A stretch of DNA of 29,314 bases from G963674505 sp964575975. Its GTDB lineage: Bacteria; Desulfobacterota; Desulfobacteria; Desulfobacterales; SKZT01. A program made the position numbers and the translations under genes. The stretch covers positions 1 to 29,314 of the forward strand of contig CAZNTU010000056.1 in assembly GCA_964575975.1 (NCBI GenBank), written 5' to 3'. Below the pieces are notes generated by a model. That model did not search any database. It had not been told where the DNA came from and saw only the letters and a program-made list of their open reading frames with translations. Below are positions 21,280 to 29,314 of the stretch, one piece after another; the first letter of the stretch is position 1, and each line of letters starts with the position of its first letter.

Positions 21280-23343
21280 TTATGCTATTGTTTGTTGGCT
21301 TCGAGCCAACTCTATCGATTTTGGGCATGGAGCGTCGATCTTTACCGTCATGCCCTGTCCCGGCCCGGAGGAAATTTCCATCTTGCCGCCCATCAAATCC
21401 AGTCGCTCCCGAATGCTGAACAGGCCGAAGCCTCCCGCCCCTCTCTCCGGGTTCAAGACGTCGGGATTGCAGCCCGCGCCGTCGTCCGCGACCGTCAGCA
21501 GGATCCGATCCTCTCCGACAGGCGAAAGCCGGATTGCCACTCGGGATGCCCGAGCGTACTTGGCGGCGTTGAGAATCAGTTCCCGAGCCGCCTGAAACAG
21601 GAATACAGCCATGGTTTGGTCCTTCAGATCGACTGCCGGGTCGGCGTCGATCGAAACCGGAAGGTGGAAATTGTCCCCGGCCTGTTCCCCGAGCCATTTC
21701 AGACCCGCGACAAGCCCGAGTTGATATAGGATCGGAGGACTCAATTCCACAGTGAGGGAGCGGGATTCCTGTATCGCCTCCTCCAGCAGGTTCACAACTC
21801 GCTTCGTATCGGCGGAGAGTTCGCTTTCGAACAAGTCCGAGTTGATTTTCAGAAGTTCCAGCTTCGCGGCTACGAGGATTTGTTGCAGATGGTCGTGCAA
21901 TACGCGAGCCAAATGCCGGCGCTCCCGCTCTTCGGCCTGCGTCAGTTCGACGGCTAGCCTCTGCAGCTGAGACGCTCGCCGATCCGCCAACGCGGTGCGC
22001 CGCGCCAACGTCTCCTGCGCCTGCTTTCGCTCCTCGATTTCCCTCTCGAGCCTCTCGTTTGCTTCGATTAGCTCGGCGGTTCTCCGCCGTACCCGAGACT
22101 CAAGGTCTTCCTCTTTCCGCTTCCGATCATGAATTTCGGTCGCGCAGCCGAACCAGTCGAGTATTTTTCCGTCGGCGTCCCGTCTAGGGATCGCTCGGGC
22201 CATGTGCCACCGATAGCCGCCATCCGACGCTCGGCGAAGCCGGTACTCCGCTTTATAGACCTCTCCCGAGAGAACGTCCTCCCGCACTTCTTCGGCAATG
22301 CGCTCGACGTCGTCCGGGTGAAGGGCATTCATCCACCCGTCGCCCCTGGTCTCTTCCGGGGACTGGCCGGTATACTCGTACCATCGACTGTTGCACTCGA
22401 TCACGCCTCCGCCGGCGTCGCAACGCCAGACCGGGAACGGAATCGCCTCCGCGAGAAGCCGGTATCGCTCCTCGCTCTCTCGCAAAGCCTCCTCGGAACG
22501 CTTGTGTTCCGTTACGTCCTCGATCATGCCGATGCCGATCAACGGCCTTCCTTGGCCGTCGTGGGCCAAGGAAGCCGTCAATTGTCCCCAAATGACCTTT
22601 CCGTCCTTACGAACGTAGCGCTTTTCGATGGAGTAAAAGGGAATCTCGTCCCTCCGGAGACGCATCGCCAAATGATAATCCGCCTCTATATCGTCCGGGT
22701 GGGTGATACCTTCGATGCCGAGCGCGACGACTTCCTCTTCCGTGTAGCCCAGCATTTCGCAGAAACGCAAGTTTGCCTTCCGTACGGTGAAATCCAAGCC
22801 GATCAAGGCCACGCCGATAGGTCCTTCCTCGAAGATCTTGCGGAACTTTTCCTCGCTGGCCTGCAAATCCCGTTCGGCCCGCTCGCGTTCGTCCTCGGCC
22901 CGTTTCCTCTCCGTGATGTCCTGGCCGATCCCGAACACGACGTCTCTATCGACCAAGTAAATCACGTTCCAGTTGATCCATCGGTACGAGCCGTCCTTGC
23001 AGACGTTCCGGTCGAGGAAATCGAAAGCCGACTCGCCCGACCGGAGCCGCTCGAACGCCAGTTCGGCCGCCGCGCGATCGTCAGGATGAATGAACTCCAT
23101 GAAAGGCCGGGAAAGCGACTCCTGTTCGGACCATCCAAGGATTCGTTCGAAAGCGGCGTTAACATTTTTGTAGTAGCCGTCAAGGCCGGCAGTAGCCACC
23201 AAAACGGGCAGGTTGTCGTCGATCTGGCAGCGGTCCGCTTCGGACCGGCGACTTAGTTCGACCAAGGATTCAAGTTCGGCTATCCGGCTTCGCAACTCTG
23301 CCAGTTCCAAGCCCTCTTCCCCTGCCAATCTATTTTGTTCCAT
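21280..23343 (-). CDS. Triple-PAS sensor histidine kinase of the NarL-type (HisKA_3) class
   Basis: A 687-residue cytosolic kinase with no membrane helix. A short coiled coil is followed by three PAS/PAC units (NLPVLVATAGLDGYYKNVNA with GIGQDITERKRAED; GPIGVALIGLDFTVRKANLR with GIGMIEDVTEHKRSEE; AIPFPVWRCDAGGGVIECNS with GCATEIHDRKRKEED). A coiled coil (about 410-470) leads to the HisKA_3 helix with phospho-acceptor His483 in ARVLHDHLQQILVAAK. The HATPase shows ELILNAAKYARASR, VADDGAGC and GGFGLFSIRERLDLMGG. ATG 23343 has GGGAG 4 bases upstream. Such kinases normally pair with a LuxR-type regulator; none is adjacent, so it is an orphan here. Confidence 0.92.
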   Translation of the reverse strand: MEQNRLAGEEGLELAELRSRIAELESLVELSRRSEADRCQIDDNLPVLVATAGLDGYYKNVNAAFERILGWSEQESLSRPFMEFIHPDDRAAAELAFERLRSGESAFDFLDRNVCKDGSYRWINWNVIYLVDRDVVFGIGQDITERKRAEDERERAERDLQASEEKFRKIFEEGPIGVALIGLDFTVRKANLRFCEMLGYTEEEVVALGIEGITHPDDIEADYHLAMRLRRDEIPFYSIEKRYVRKDGKVIWGQLTASLAHDGQGRPLIGIGMIEDVTEHKRSEEALRESEERYRLLAEAIPFPVWRCDAGGGVIECNSRWYEYTGQSPEETRGDGWMNALHPDDVERIAEEVREDVLSGEVYKAEYRLRRASDGGYRWHMARAIPRRDADGKILDWFGCATEIHDRKRKEEDLESRVRRRTAELIEANERLEREIEERKQAQETLARRTALADRRASQLQRLAVELTQAEERERRHLARVLHDHLQQILVAAKLELLKINSDLFESELSADTKRVVNLLEEAIQESRSLTVELSPPILYQLGLVAGLKWLGEQAGDNFHLPVSIDADPAVDLKDQTMAVFLFQAARELILNAAKYARASRVAIRLSPVGEDRILLTVADDGAGCNPDVLNPERGAGGFGLFSIRERLDLMGGKMEISSGPGQGMTVKIDAPCPKSIELARSQQTIA

Positions 23344-23728
23344 GATACTCCCGTATTCGCGATCCCCAGTCCGAGATTCTCGGTTGCTCCGAACAATTGT
23401 CGAAAAAACCGAGCATTGCGTCTCGTCTAACAGAAAAACTTTAAAATATGCTAAAAATGAAGCGCGCATATAAAATCAAAATATAAAGGAGACCAGAACG
23501 AAATTCAAGACACGAACATGTGTGTCGGAAAAATGCATATCGGCGAATTTCAGCGAGGGGCTATCATTTTACACAGGATTACCGAAGGACATCAATTTTC
23601 CGGAAACCAAAATTCTACACGCAGTCTATTTTAGAGTATGACTGGAAATGTCGGTCTTCGGATAAGGATCGATAATTTAATACCGATAATGGTACCGTAT
23701 TACAGAATTATATCTCAGTCGGATAGTT
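23344..23728. other. AT-rich intergenic region
   Basis: About 385 bases upstream of the triple-PAS kinase and downstream of the carbamoyltransferase. It is clearly richer in A and T than the genes around it (for example near 23440-23500 and 23640-23710). Kinase promoters may lie here, but no good -35/-10 pair stood out. The plus-strand frame from 23638 has no ribosome-binding site and was not called. Confidence 0.45.
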
Positions 23729-23833
23729 TTAATGCGAAGGCGTGTCCACCAAGGCGTACCCGGAAAGACCGGGTGCTCCCAATAGCTCGCTCGAGCCGTC
23801 GATCGCGGCGACCAGAGCGGCAACCGCGCGCGA
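23729..23833 (-). other. Coding-like tail in frame after the carbamoyltransferase stop
   Basis: Directly after the TGA of the carbamoyltransferase the same frame continues SRAVAALVAAIDGSSELLGA, PGLSGYALVDTPSH to a TAA at 23729-23731. It has protein-like composition but no start codon or ribosome-binding site. It may be the 3' end of a deleted gene, or a readthrough extension. No family was recognised. Confidence 0.25.
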
Positions 23834-25696
23834 TCAATCCAATTCGTATTCTTGCTTCCAGTCTTCCTCTTCTTTCCACGGGGGTTGCTTTCGCTTTTCG
23901 AACAGGAACTCGCCCATGACCAGCCAATCCATCTCGGTACGCATGAAGCAGCGGTAGGCGTCGTCGGGGGTGCAGACGATGGGTTCGCCTCGGACGTTGA
24001 AACTGGTGTTGACGATCAGTCCCACCCCCGTTTTTTTCTTGAACGCGTCGACGAGTTTCCAGTATCGCTCGTTGGTTTTCCGGCTTACGCTTTGAATCCT
24101 GGCGGAAAAGTCCACGTGGGTGACTGCGGGGATATCCGAACGGATGTGGTACAAACGCTCGTACAATGGAGCATTCTCGTAGTTTTCCGGAAGCGGGTTT
24201 CGCCTGTCTTCCCTGACGGGGGCAACAAGAAGCATGTATGGAGTGGTCGATTCCAAATCGAAATATTCCCCGATGTCCTCCTCCAGGACCGAGGGGGCGA
24301 ACGGGCGGAACCCTTCCCTGTATTTGATTTTCAGGTTGAGTTTCTTCTGCATCTCCGGATGGCGCGGATCGCCCACGATGCTTCTCGCGCCTAGCGCGCG
24401 GGGGCCGTATTCCATTTTTCCCTGGAACCAACCCACGACATCGCCTAGGGTCAGAAAGTCCGAGACCGTGTCGCACAGTTCGGCGAAATCCGAAAAGCGC
24501 CGGTAGACGGCGTCGTAGCGGTTGGCGACCCGGACAATGTCGGGCGAGCCGAATTCGGGACCCAAATACGACCCGCGCATGGCGTCGGGCAGGGAGACCC
24601 CGCGCCGTTCTTTTCCCATCCAAATGTGCCACCCCGCGTACGCGGCCCCCAGCGCGCCGCCGGCGTCTCCCGCCGCCGGTTGAATCCACAGGTTTTTGAA
24701 AGTCCCTCTTCTTAGAAGCTTGCCGTTTGCCACGCAGTTCAGGGACACGCCCCCGGCCATGGCGAGATTTTCGCTCCCCGTGAGCCTCTTGGCCGTTTCG
24801 GCGAGTCGAAAAACGACCTCTTCCGTGACCTGTTGAATGGACAAGGCCAAATTCATGTACGGCTGAGTCAGTTCGCTCTCGGATTCCCGCTTGGGGATTC
24901 CGAAAAGCGCCTCCCATTTTTCGTCCACGCACATTTTCAGGCCGGCCGCATAATCGAAATAATCCATGTTGAGAAGGATGGAACCGTCTTCGCGAACATC
25001 CGCCAGCTCGTCCAGGATTTTCGTCGTCCAGGATTTCACCTGTTCGTCGTTCGGGTTCCCGTAAGGGGCGAGCCCCATCAGCTTGTACTCGCCGCTGTTG
25101 ACCTTGAAACCGCAATAGTATGTGAAGGCGGAATAGAGCAAGCCAAGGGAATGGGGAAAATCGAGTTGCCGAAGGATCGAAATCTGGTTCCCCTTGCCGT
25201 GTCCGATGGCGGTAGTGGCCCATTCGCCGACCCCGTCGATAGTCAGGACGGCAGCCTCTTCGAAGGGGGACGGATAGAAAGCGCTGGCGGCGTGGGAAAG
25301 ATGATGCTCCGGAAACAGGAGCTTGGGGACCGGACCCGCTCCGATCTTCGACAACTCCTCCTTGATCAGACTGCGCATGAAAAGCTTTTCCTTGATCCAG
25401 ACGGGAATGGCCGACAAAAAGCTCGCCAGCCCTCTGGGAGCCAAGGCGTGATATGTTTCCAGGAGTCGCTCGAATTTCAGATAGGGCTTGTCGTAGAAAG
25501 CTACGGCGGAAAGCTCTGCAAGTCGAACGCCGCATTCGTTCAGAACATATTTGACAGCTTGCGCAGGAAAAGAAGGATCGTGTTTCTTTCTCGAAAAACG
25601 TTCCTGCTGCGCGGCGGCTATTATCTTTCCGTCTTTCAGGATCGCGGCTGCGCTGTCGTGGTAGTAGGCTGAAATTCCAAGCAAGGTTTCGGACAT
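23834..25696 (-). CDS. Carbamoyltransferase of the NodU/CmcH/TobZ family
   Basis: A 620-residue O-carbamoyltransferase that uses carbamoyl phosphate and ATP to carbamoylate a hydroxyl group of a sugar or secondary metabolite via carbamoyl-adenylate. The N-terminal Kae1-like part starts LLGISAYYHDSAAAILKDGK and holds the metal site FPEHHLSHAASAFYP (about 130-144), then VLTIDGVGEWATT and EYKLMGLAPYG. The ATP part shows LAMAGGVSLNCVANGKLL and GDAGGALGAAY. The C-terminal YrdC-like part has YGPRALGARSIVGDPRHP, EGFRPFAPSVLEED and VGLIVNTSFNVRGEPIVCTP. ATG 25696 has AAGGCG upstream. The substrate is unknown; no biosynthetic cluster adjoins it. Confidence 0.93.
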   Translation of the reverse strand: MSETLLGISAYYHDSAAAILKDGKIIAAAQQERFSRKKHDPSFPAQAVKYVLNECGVRLAELSAVAFYDKPYLKFERLLETYHALAPRGLASFLSAIPVWIKEKLFMRSLIKEELSKIGAGPVPKLLFPEHHLSHAASAFYPSPFEEAAVLTIDGVGEWATTAIGHGKGNQISILRQLDFPHSLGLLYSAFTYYCGFKVNSGEYKLMGLAPYGNPNDEQVKSWTTKILDELADVREDGSILLNMDYFDYAAGLKMCVDEKWEALFGIPKRESESELTQPYMNLALSIQQVTEEVVFRLAETAKRLTGSENLAMAGGVSLNCVANGKLLRRGTFKNLWIQPAAGDAGGALGAAYAGWHIWMGKERRGVSLPDAMRGSYLGPEFGSPDIVRVANRYDAVYRRFSDFAELCDTVSDFLTLGDVVGWFQGKMEYGPRALGARSIVGDPRHPEMQKKLNLKIKYREGFRPFAPSVLEEDIGEYFDLESTTPYMLLVAPVREDRRNPLPENYENAPLYERLYHIRSDIPAVTHVDFSARIQSVSRKTNERYWKLVDAFKKKTGVGLIVNTSFNVRGEPIVCTPDDAYRCFMRTEMDWLVMGEFLFEKRKQPPWKEEEDWKQEYELD

Positions 25697-25853
25697 GGTC
25701 GCCTTCTTTGTTGTATTAAAACTGCGGAACGTCAAATCAAGAAGCGATATTCGCTCTCGTGAAAAATACCGGAACCGCCGACATTCGAGGCATGCAAAAG
25801 ACCGGGCCGACCGTTTTCTCCACGGCAAAGGCGCACGCCAAGGCGACAAGGTA

Positions 25854-25877
25854 TGACAAAACCGCCTCGTTTTGTCA
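25854..25877. promoter_or_regulatory. Perfect inverted repeat between the hybrid kinase and the carbamoyltransferase
   Basis: TGACAAAAC and GTTTTGTCA form a 9-base perfect inverted repeat around a 6-base centre. It lies 23 bases past the stop of the PAS hybrid kinase and 158 bases before the carbamoyltransferase start, both on the minus strand. It could be a hairpin terminator without a T-run. It also overlaps a minus-strand TTGACA that could serve the carbamoyltransferase, so an operator is possible. Confidence 0.4.
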
Positions 25878-25899
25878 ATCCTTTCGAAAGCCCGTTTTG

Positions 25900-27984
25900 C
25901 TAAATGCCGCGGGATGATCGCCGTGCAGGATTCTTCGCCTCGTCCAGCAGCCGGCGCAAGGTTTTGGAGAACTCGGACATGGCCACCGGCTTGTAGACCA
26001 CCGCCTTGATGCCGATTTCCGCTGCTTTTTCATCTGTGATTTTCCTGCTGTATCCGGTGCAAAGAACGACCGGGATGTCCGGCCGGATTCGCATAAGTTC
26101 GACCGCGAGCCGATCCCCGGTCATGTCCGGCATGGTCATGTCCGTGATCACTATGTCGTATTCGTGCGGCTTCTCGCGGAAAAGCTCCAAAGCTTCCCTG
26201 GGACTGGTCTTCGCTTCGACTCGGTATCCCAGCATCTCCAGTCTCCTGCTTTCCATTCTGGCAATGGGCAGTTCGTCGTCCACAAAAAGAATTCTCTCCT
26301 TGCCTGCGGGAAGATCTTCGTCCTCTTCGGCGCATAGGGCGTTCCCCTTTCGGGTCGTCGGCAGGTAGACCGAAAAGACGCTGCCCTTTCCCAATTCGCT
26401 TTCGACGACGATCTTTCCGCCGTAGCTCTCCACAATCCCTTGGCTCATGGCCAGCCCCATGCCCGTTCCTTCTCCGGGACCCTTGGTGGTGAAATACGGT
26501 TCGAAAATCAGACCGGCGAGGTCCTCCGGTATGCCGACCCCGGTGTCGGATATCGTTATTTCGATGTAGTTTCCGGGCTCCAGCTTCAAATCGCGCTTGG
26601 GAAAGGACGGATCGATGAAAACGTCTCGCACGGCCACCTCCAGCACGCCCCCGTTGTCTTCCATGGCCTGGGCCGCGTTGGTGCAGAGGTTCATGAAAAC
26701 CTGGTTCACCGGGATTGCGTTGCCCATGACCGTCGATTCGCTTTCGATCCGCTGACGAATTTCTATGGTCGTCGGAATCGTCGAACGAATGAGCTTCAGA
26801 ACTTCCTTGGCGATGACATCGACTCGGATGGGCTTCCGTTCCTCGTTGGACCTTCTGGCGAAAGCCAGGATTTGCCTGACCAAATCCCTGGCCCGTTTGC
26901 CGGCTTTTTGGATTTCCAGAAGGCAGTCTTCCAACGGACTCCCCTTTTCCACGAACCCCATCATTGCCAATTCCGCGTAGCCTAAAATCGACGCCAGAAT
27001 GTTGTTGAAATCGTGGGCTATGCCGCCGGCGAGATTGCCGATGGATTCCATCTTCCGGGCCTGGAAAAGCTTGGCTTTCAATATTTCCTTTTCCTTCTCG
27101 GCCTGCTTGAGCTTCGTGATGTCGGTGATCGACAGGAGCGTCTTTTTTTCGCCGTCCAATTCCACCAAGGCGGTCGAAACCAGAAAGTCGAGCGTGGTTG
27201 CCCGGCCGTCCACGAGGAAAGTCAGCCGTCCTTCCTCCTCGTGACAGGGAATACCAGTGGCTAAGGTCGATTCCATCCTCGATCTGACCGGACAATGGAC
27301 GCATACCGCGTTCCGGCCGCAACCCTCGCCGTCGAAAGAGTTCAGGCAGTTGAACACCTCGCCCCCCAGCAGCCCGATTAGCTGTTCCTCCCTTCTTCCC
27401 GAAAAGGATGCCCCTTTATGGTTGATTCTTTCGACTCGGCCTTCCTTGTTCACGATGACCAGAATGTTCGGCGTGCTGTCGAAAATAGCCTTCAAGGCCG
27501 CCGCCTGGCTTCTTGTCCTTTCTTCCGATAGTTTTCTATCGGTGATGTCGTGAAGAATGCAATGGGTGTGCAAAAAGCCGCATTCGGAACGCTTTCCGAT
27601 TTTCCCGTCGAACGACACGAGTATAGTTTGTCCGTCCTTTTTGATCATTTCGAATTCGATCCCCAGAACCTCGCCGACGGCTTTGAACCGGGGAAAATTT
27701 TCCCTGAAAAGGTCTTTCCACTCCGAAGGGAGGAAATCGGCGAACGATTTCCCGATAACCTCGTCGCGCGAATATCCCAGAAGATCCAGCCAAGCTCGGT
27801 TCACGTCTACGAAGCTTCCGTGCTCGTCCAACGATTGGTAACCAAGGGGAATTCTATCGTACAGCGATTGGAGTCGGGACAGGCTTTCGCGCAGTTCGCC
27901 GTTGATTTTTCGTTGCCCGGACAAGGCCTTTTCCAGTTCCCGGACTCTCTTTTCCAATCTGTCGTCGGTTCGTTCGGCGGTCAT
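25900..27984 (-). CDS. PAS hybrid histidine kinase with cysteine-rich PAS and C-terminal receiver
   Basis: A 694-residue cytosolic kinase. Order: coiled coil, PAS1 (RIPLGYQSLDEHGSFVDVNR with CILHDITDRK), PAS2 (FDSTPNILVIVNKEGRVERI), HisKA with His324 in GGIAHDFNNILASILGYAEL, HATPase (NLCTNAAQAMEDNGG, SDTGVGIPED, GTGMGLAMSQGIVESYGG), and a receiver with Asp615 in YDIVITDMTMPDMTG. PAS2 carries four cysteines in EVFNCLNSFDGEGCGRNAVC, VHCPVRSRM, a pattern that could hold a metal or act as a redox switch. ATG 27984 has AGGAAAT upstream. The receiver on the C-terminus suggests feedback or relay to an Hpt. Confidence 0.93.
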   Translation of the reverse strand: MTAERTDDRLEKRVRELEKALSGQRKINGELRESLSRLQSLYDRIPLGYQSLDEHGSFVDVNRAWLDLLGYSRDEVIGKSFADFLPSEWKDLFRENFPRFKAVGEVLGIEFEMIKKDGQTILVSFDGKIGKRSECGFLHTHCILHDITDRKLSEERTRSQAAALKAIFDSTPNILVIVNKEGRVERINHKGASFSGRREEQLIGLLGGEVFNCLNSFDGEGCGRNAVCVHCPVRSRMESTLATGIPCHEEEGRLTFLVDGRATTLDFLVSTALVELDGEKKTLLSITDITKLKQAEKEKEILKAKLFQARKMESIGNLAGGIAHDFNNILASILGYAELAMMGFVEKGSPLEDCLLEIQKAGKRARDLVRQILAFARRSNEERKPIRVDVIAKEVLKLIRSTIPTTIEIRQRIESESTVMGNAIPVNQVFMNLCTNAAQAMEDNGGVLEVAVRDVFIDPSFPKRDLKLEPGNYIEITISDTGVGIPEDLAGLIFEPYFTTKGPGEGTGMGLAMSQGIVESYGGKIVVESELGKGSVFSVYLPTTRKGNALCAEEDEDLPAGKERILFVDDELPIARMESRRLEMLGYRVEAKTSPREALELFREKPHEYDIVITDMTMPDMTGDRLAVELMRIRPDIPVVLCTGYSRKITDEKAAEIGIKAVVYKPVAMSEFSKTLRRLLDEAKNPARRSSRGI

Positions 27985-28193
27985 GGCATGATTTCCTGCA
28001 TGTTTTCGAAGATTGAATGTTCATGGTTCCGCGTTTCGCATTGCCGCGACATTCGCGGCCTTTCCACATCGAATTCCATTTTTTGAATATATTCGATAAC
28101 ACACGGAGGGCACAAGGGATTTTTCCCTGCGCCGGAGTCGGGAAAGGCGGAGATTGGGGTTGATTTTTTCGCGAGACGATCCGAGGACAACAA
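27981..28193 (-). CDS. Possible small CPPC protein coupled to the PAS hybrid kinase
   Basis: A 70-codon frame beginning at TTG 28193, whose TGA overlaps the kinase ATG (ATGA). It contains NPLCPPCVIEYIQKMEFDV, a CxxC pair as in thiol-redox or zinc sites, and a later Cys in MSRQCETRNHE. The start has no ribosome-binding site, and an internal ATG near 28079 is an alternative. The overlap is the main argument for a real gene; codon composition is less biased than in the neighbours. It may equally be upstream untranslated sequence. Confidence 0.25.
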   Translation of the reverse strand: MLSSDRLAKKSTPISAFPDSGAGKNPLCPPCVIEYIQKMEFDVERPRMSRQCETRNHEHSIFENMQEIMP

Positions 28194-28197
28194 GAAA

Positions 28198-28214
28198 AGC
28201 GGCGATTCGCCGCT
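28198..28214. promoter_or_regulatory. Palindrome between the divergent PAS kinases
   Basis: AGCGGCGA-t-TCGCCGCT is a perfect 8-base inverted repeat with a single central base. On the minus strand it is followed by TTTTC and preceded by GGGCG, so it could form a terminator-like hairpin toward the left; its compact symmetry also fits a dimeric regulator site. Confidence 0.4.
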
Positions 28215-28412
28215 CGCCCTATGGAAGGAGCTAAAAGGTTCGGGCCACTTATCCCCGCGCGTTTCGACTGCAAAAATATTGAAGCAAAGAAACGGAAAGC
28301 AGCACTACCTTGAAAGGGCTGAGCATTAAATCCCGAAAAAATCTTATAGAAGAAAGGACTTCCGTTGTCAAACAATGTGAAATCAAAGCGCTATGATCGA
28401 AAACAATAATCG

Positions 28413-28442
28413 TTGACACCATCGCGGTTTATGGCATAGATT
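28413..28442 (+). promoter_or_regulatory. Candidate promoter of the partial PAS kinase
   Basis: TTGACA (28413-28418), an 18-base spacer and TAGATT (28437-28442, 4 of 6) end 45 bases before the ATG at 28488. Confidence 0.45.
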
Positions 28443-28487
28443 TTTATTTTAAACCGTTTTTTTATCGTATCGTCGTAGAAGGTGCCT

Positions 28488-29314
28488 ATGCGCTCCGAAT
28501 CTGAAAAACAATACCTTCTCAAGGCAATCGAGTCGTTCCGGAGGCGAGTCATCGTGATTTCGCCCGATTTCGAAATTCTGGCCGCCAGTTGCCACCTGAA
28601 GGGCGTGGACGACTCCGCGCTTGTGGGGCATCGATGCCACGAGGTGCTCTACGGCCGCGACGAGCCTTGCGAAGACTGCGCGGTCGAAAACGCAAAGATT
28701 CAAGGAGGCCCCTCCATCCGGACCAAGAAGGGAGATTTTATCCACCAGGACAAGCTTCCCTGCCTGTACGCATACCCCATACCCACCGACGACCACGGGC
28801 AGGCCTTCGTGAGCATGGATTTCGACATGCCCAGCCGAAAGGAGATCGAAGAAAGGCTGCAACGCTCCAACGGTTTTCTGCGCAACCTGATTCTTAGCGC
28901 CGTGGACGGCGTGATCGCCGCCGACATGGACGGCAAGATCGTCGTCTTCAACGAAACCGCCTCGGAAATATTCGGCTACGGCGTGGAGGAGGCGCTGGAG
29001 AGACTGAACATCCGCGCGATCTATCCCGACCGTCTCGAGTACGAGGTCATGCGCAAGCTTCGCGGTCCGGATCATGGCGGCAGAGGAAAGCTCCGATCCT
29101 ACAAGGTGGATGTCCTGCACAAGAGCGGGGGAAAAATTCCGATCAATCTGAACGCTGCCATCGTATACGAAAACGGCCGGGAGGCCGCCACCATAGGCTT
29201 TTTCCACGACATGCGCGAGACCAATCGCATGAAGGCCGAACTGGAAAAGACCCAGGTGCAACTCTTGCAATCGGAAAAGATGGCTTCCTTGGGAAAACTG
29301 GCCGCCGGGGTGGC
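28488..29314 (+). CDS. PAS sensor histidine kinase, C-terminus beyond the window
   Basis: The first 275 or so residues of a cytosolic sensor kinase. The first PAS-like domain (RRVIVISPDFEILAASCHLK) has a cysteine-rich insert: GHRCHEVLYGRDEPCEDCAV, three Cys and a His. A regular PAS follows (ILSAVDGVIAADMDGKIVVF, NETASEIFGYGVEEALERLN) with a PAC end (AATIGFFHDMRETNRMKAEL). The sequence stops in the HisKA entry MASLGKLAAGVA, just before the phospho-acceptor His of the usual AHEINNP motif. ATG 28488 has AGAAGGT upstream. Read divergently from the hybrid kinase at 25900-27984, which has a comparable cysteine-rich PAS. Confidence 0.88.
   Translation, partial: MRSESEKQYLLKAIESFRRRVIVISPDFEILAASCHLKGVDDSALVGHRCHEVLYGRDEPCEDCAVENAKIQGGPSIRTKKGDFIHQDKLPCLYAYPIPTDDHGQAFVSMDFDMPSRKEIEERLQRSNGFLRNLILSAVDGVIAADMDGKIVVFNETASEIFGYGVEEALERLNIRAIYPDRLEYEVMRKLRGPDHGGRGKLRSYKVDVLHKSGGKIPINLNAAIVYENGREAATIGFFHDMRETNRMKAELEKTQVQLLQSEKMASLGKLAAGV

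Larger units (their letters stand above)
28194..28487. other. Divergent intergenic region between two PAS kinases
   Basis: It separates the minus-strand hybrid kinase from the plus-strand partial kinase. It contains the palindrome at 28198-28214 and the plus-strand promoter at 28413-28442. Nothing else was recognised. Confidence 0.5.

Noticed and set aside
22129..23256. Plus-strand open frame of 375 codons
   Set aside because: Antisense to the triple-PAS kinase; a by-product of GC-rich codon bias, without motif or ribosome-binding site.
23715..25535. Minus-strand frame of 606 codons overlapping the carbamoyltransferase
   Set aside because: Shifted frame of the carbamoyltransferase; Arg-rich and without motifs.
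26030..27322. Minus-strand open frame of 430 codons
   Set aside because: Same strand but other frame of the PAS hybrid kinase; composition is Arg/Gly-rich, as expected for a shifted frame.
1..29314. CRISPR arrays, tRNA or rRNA genes, transposase genes
   Set aside because: No regularly spaced repeats, no cloverleaf or rRNA signatures and no transposase motifs were noticed. Decay of the left island therefore cannot be assigned to a visible insertion sequence.

Overview
The window looks like part of a Gram-negative, probably anaerobic bacterial chromosome of the Desulfobacterota (Deltaproteobacteria) type. That placement is inferred from style only: several PAS/hybrid histidine kinases, TonB receptor and FecCD remnants, a MauE-like/rhodanese pair, a COG2509 flavoprotein and moderately high GC. 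No rRNA, tRNA or CRISPR array was seen.

Bases 1-6906 read as a decaying accessory island. Almost every gene is frameshifted, truncated, internally deleted or has lost catalytic residues: a frameshifted CHAT protein behind an intact zinc-ribbon partner, an HNH nuclease with two key residues changed to Arg, the C-terminal end of one TonB receptor followed by the N-terminal end of another, an ABC ATPase tail fused to that second receptor, the first fifth of a DUF499 ATPase abutting an inverted lipoprotein stub, a truncated DUF364-type protein, a SAM methyltransferase without motif I, and a radical-SAM/FecCD chimera. These pieces suggest a former metal or metallophore uptake and maturation cluster beside defence genes. 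The exceptions are a complete hicA-hicB toxin-antitoxin pair (minus strand, 4785-5331) with a palindrome inside its promoter, and the zinc-ribbon gene.

From about 6.9 kb the genes are intact. First come a small two-helix membrane protein, a PRC-barrel lipoprotein, ribB (minus strand) under a well conserved FMN riboswitch, a CoA-disulfide-reductase/NADH-oxidase-type flavoprotein and a DUF3842 protein.

The most distinctive locus lies at 11.2-16.7 kb. A divergent Ser/Thr-type kinase (minus strand) is transcribed away from a tandem-FHA protein followed 16 bp later by a membrane hybrid histidine kinase with two receiver domains. The two directions appear to use overlapping -10 elements. This is a candidate phosphothreonine/phosphohistidine crosstalk module.

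The rest (16.8-29.3 kb) is mostly minus strand: a COG2509 flavoprotein, a family 2 glycosyltransferase with two C-terminal membrane helices, a rhodanese/MauE-like operon, an orphan triple-PAS NarL-type sensor kinase, a NodU/CmcH-type carbamoyltransferase and a PAS hybrid kinase. A plus-strand PAS kinase runs off the right edge. The last two kinases carry cysteine-rich PAS segments and are divergently arranged.
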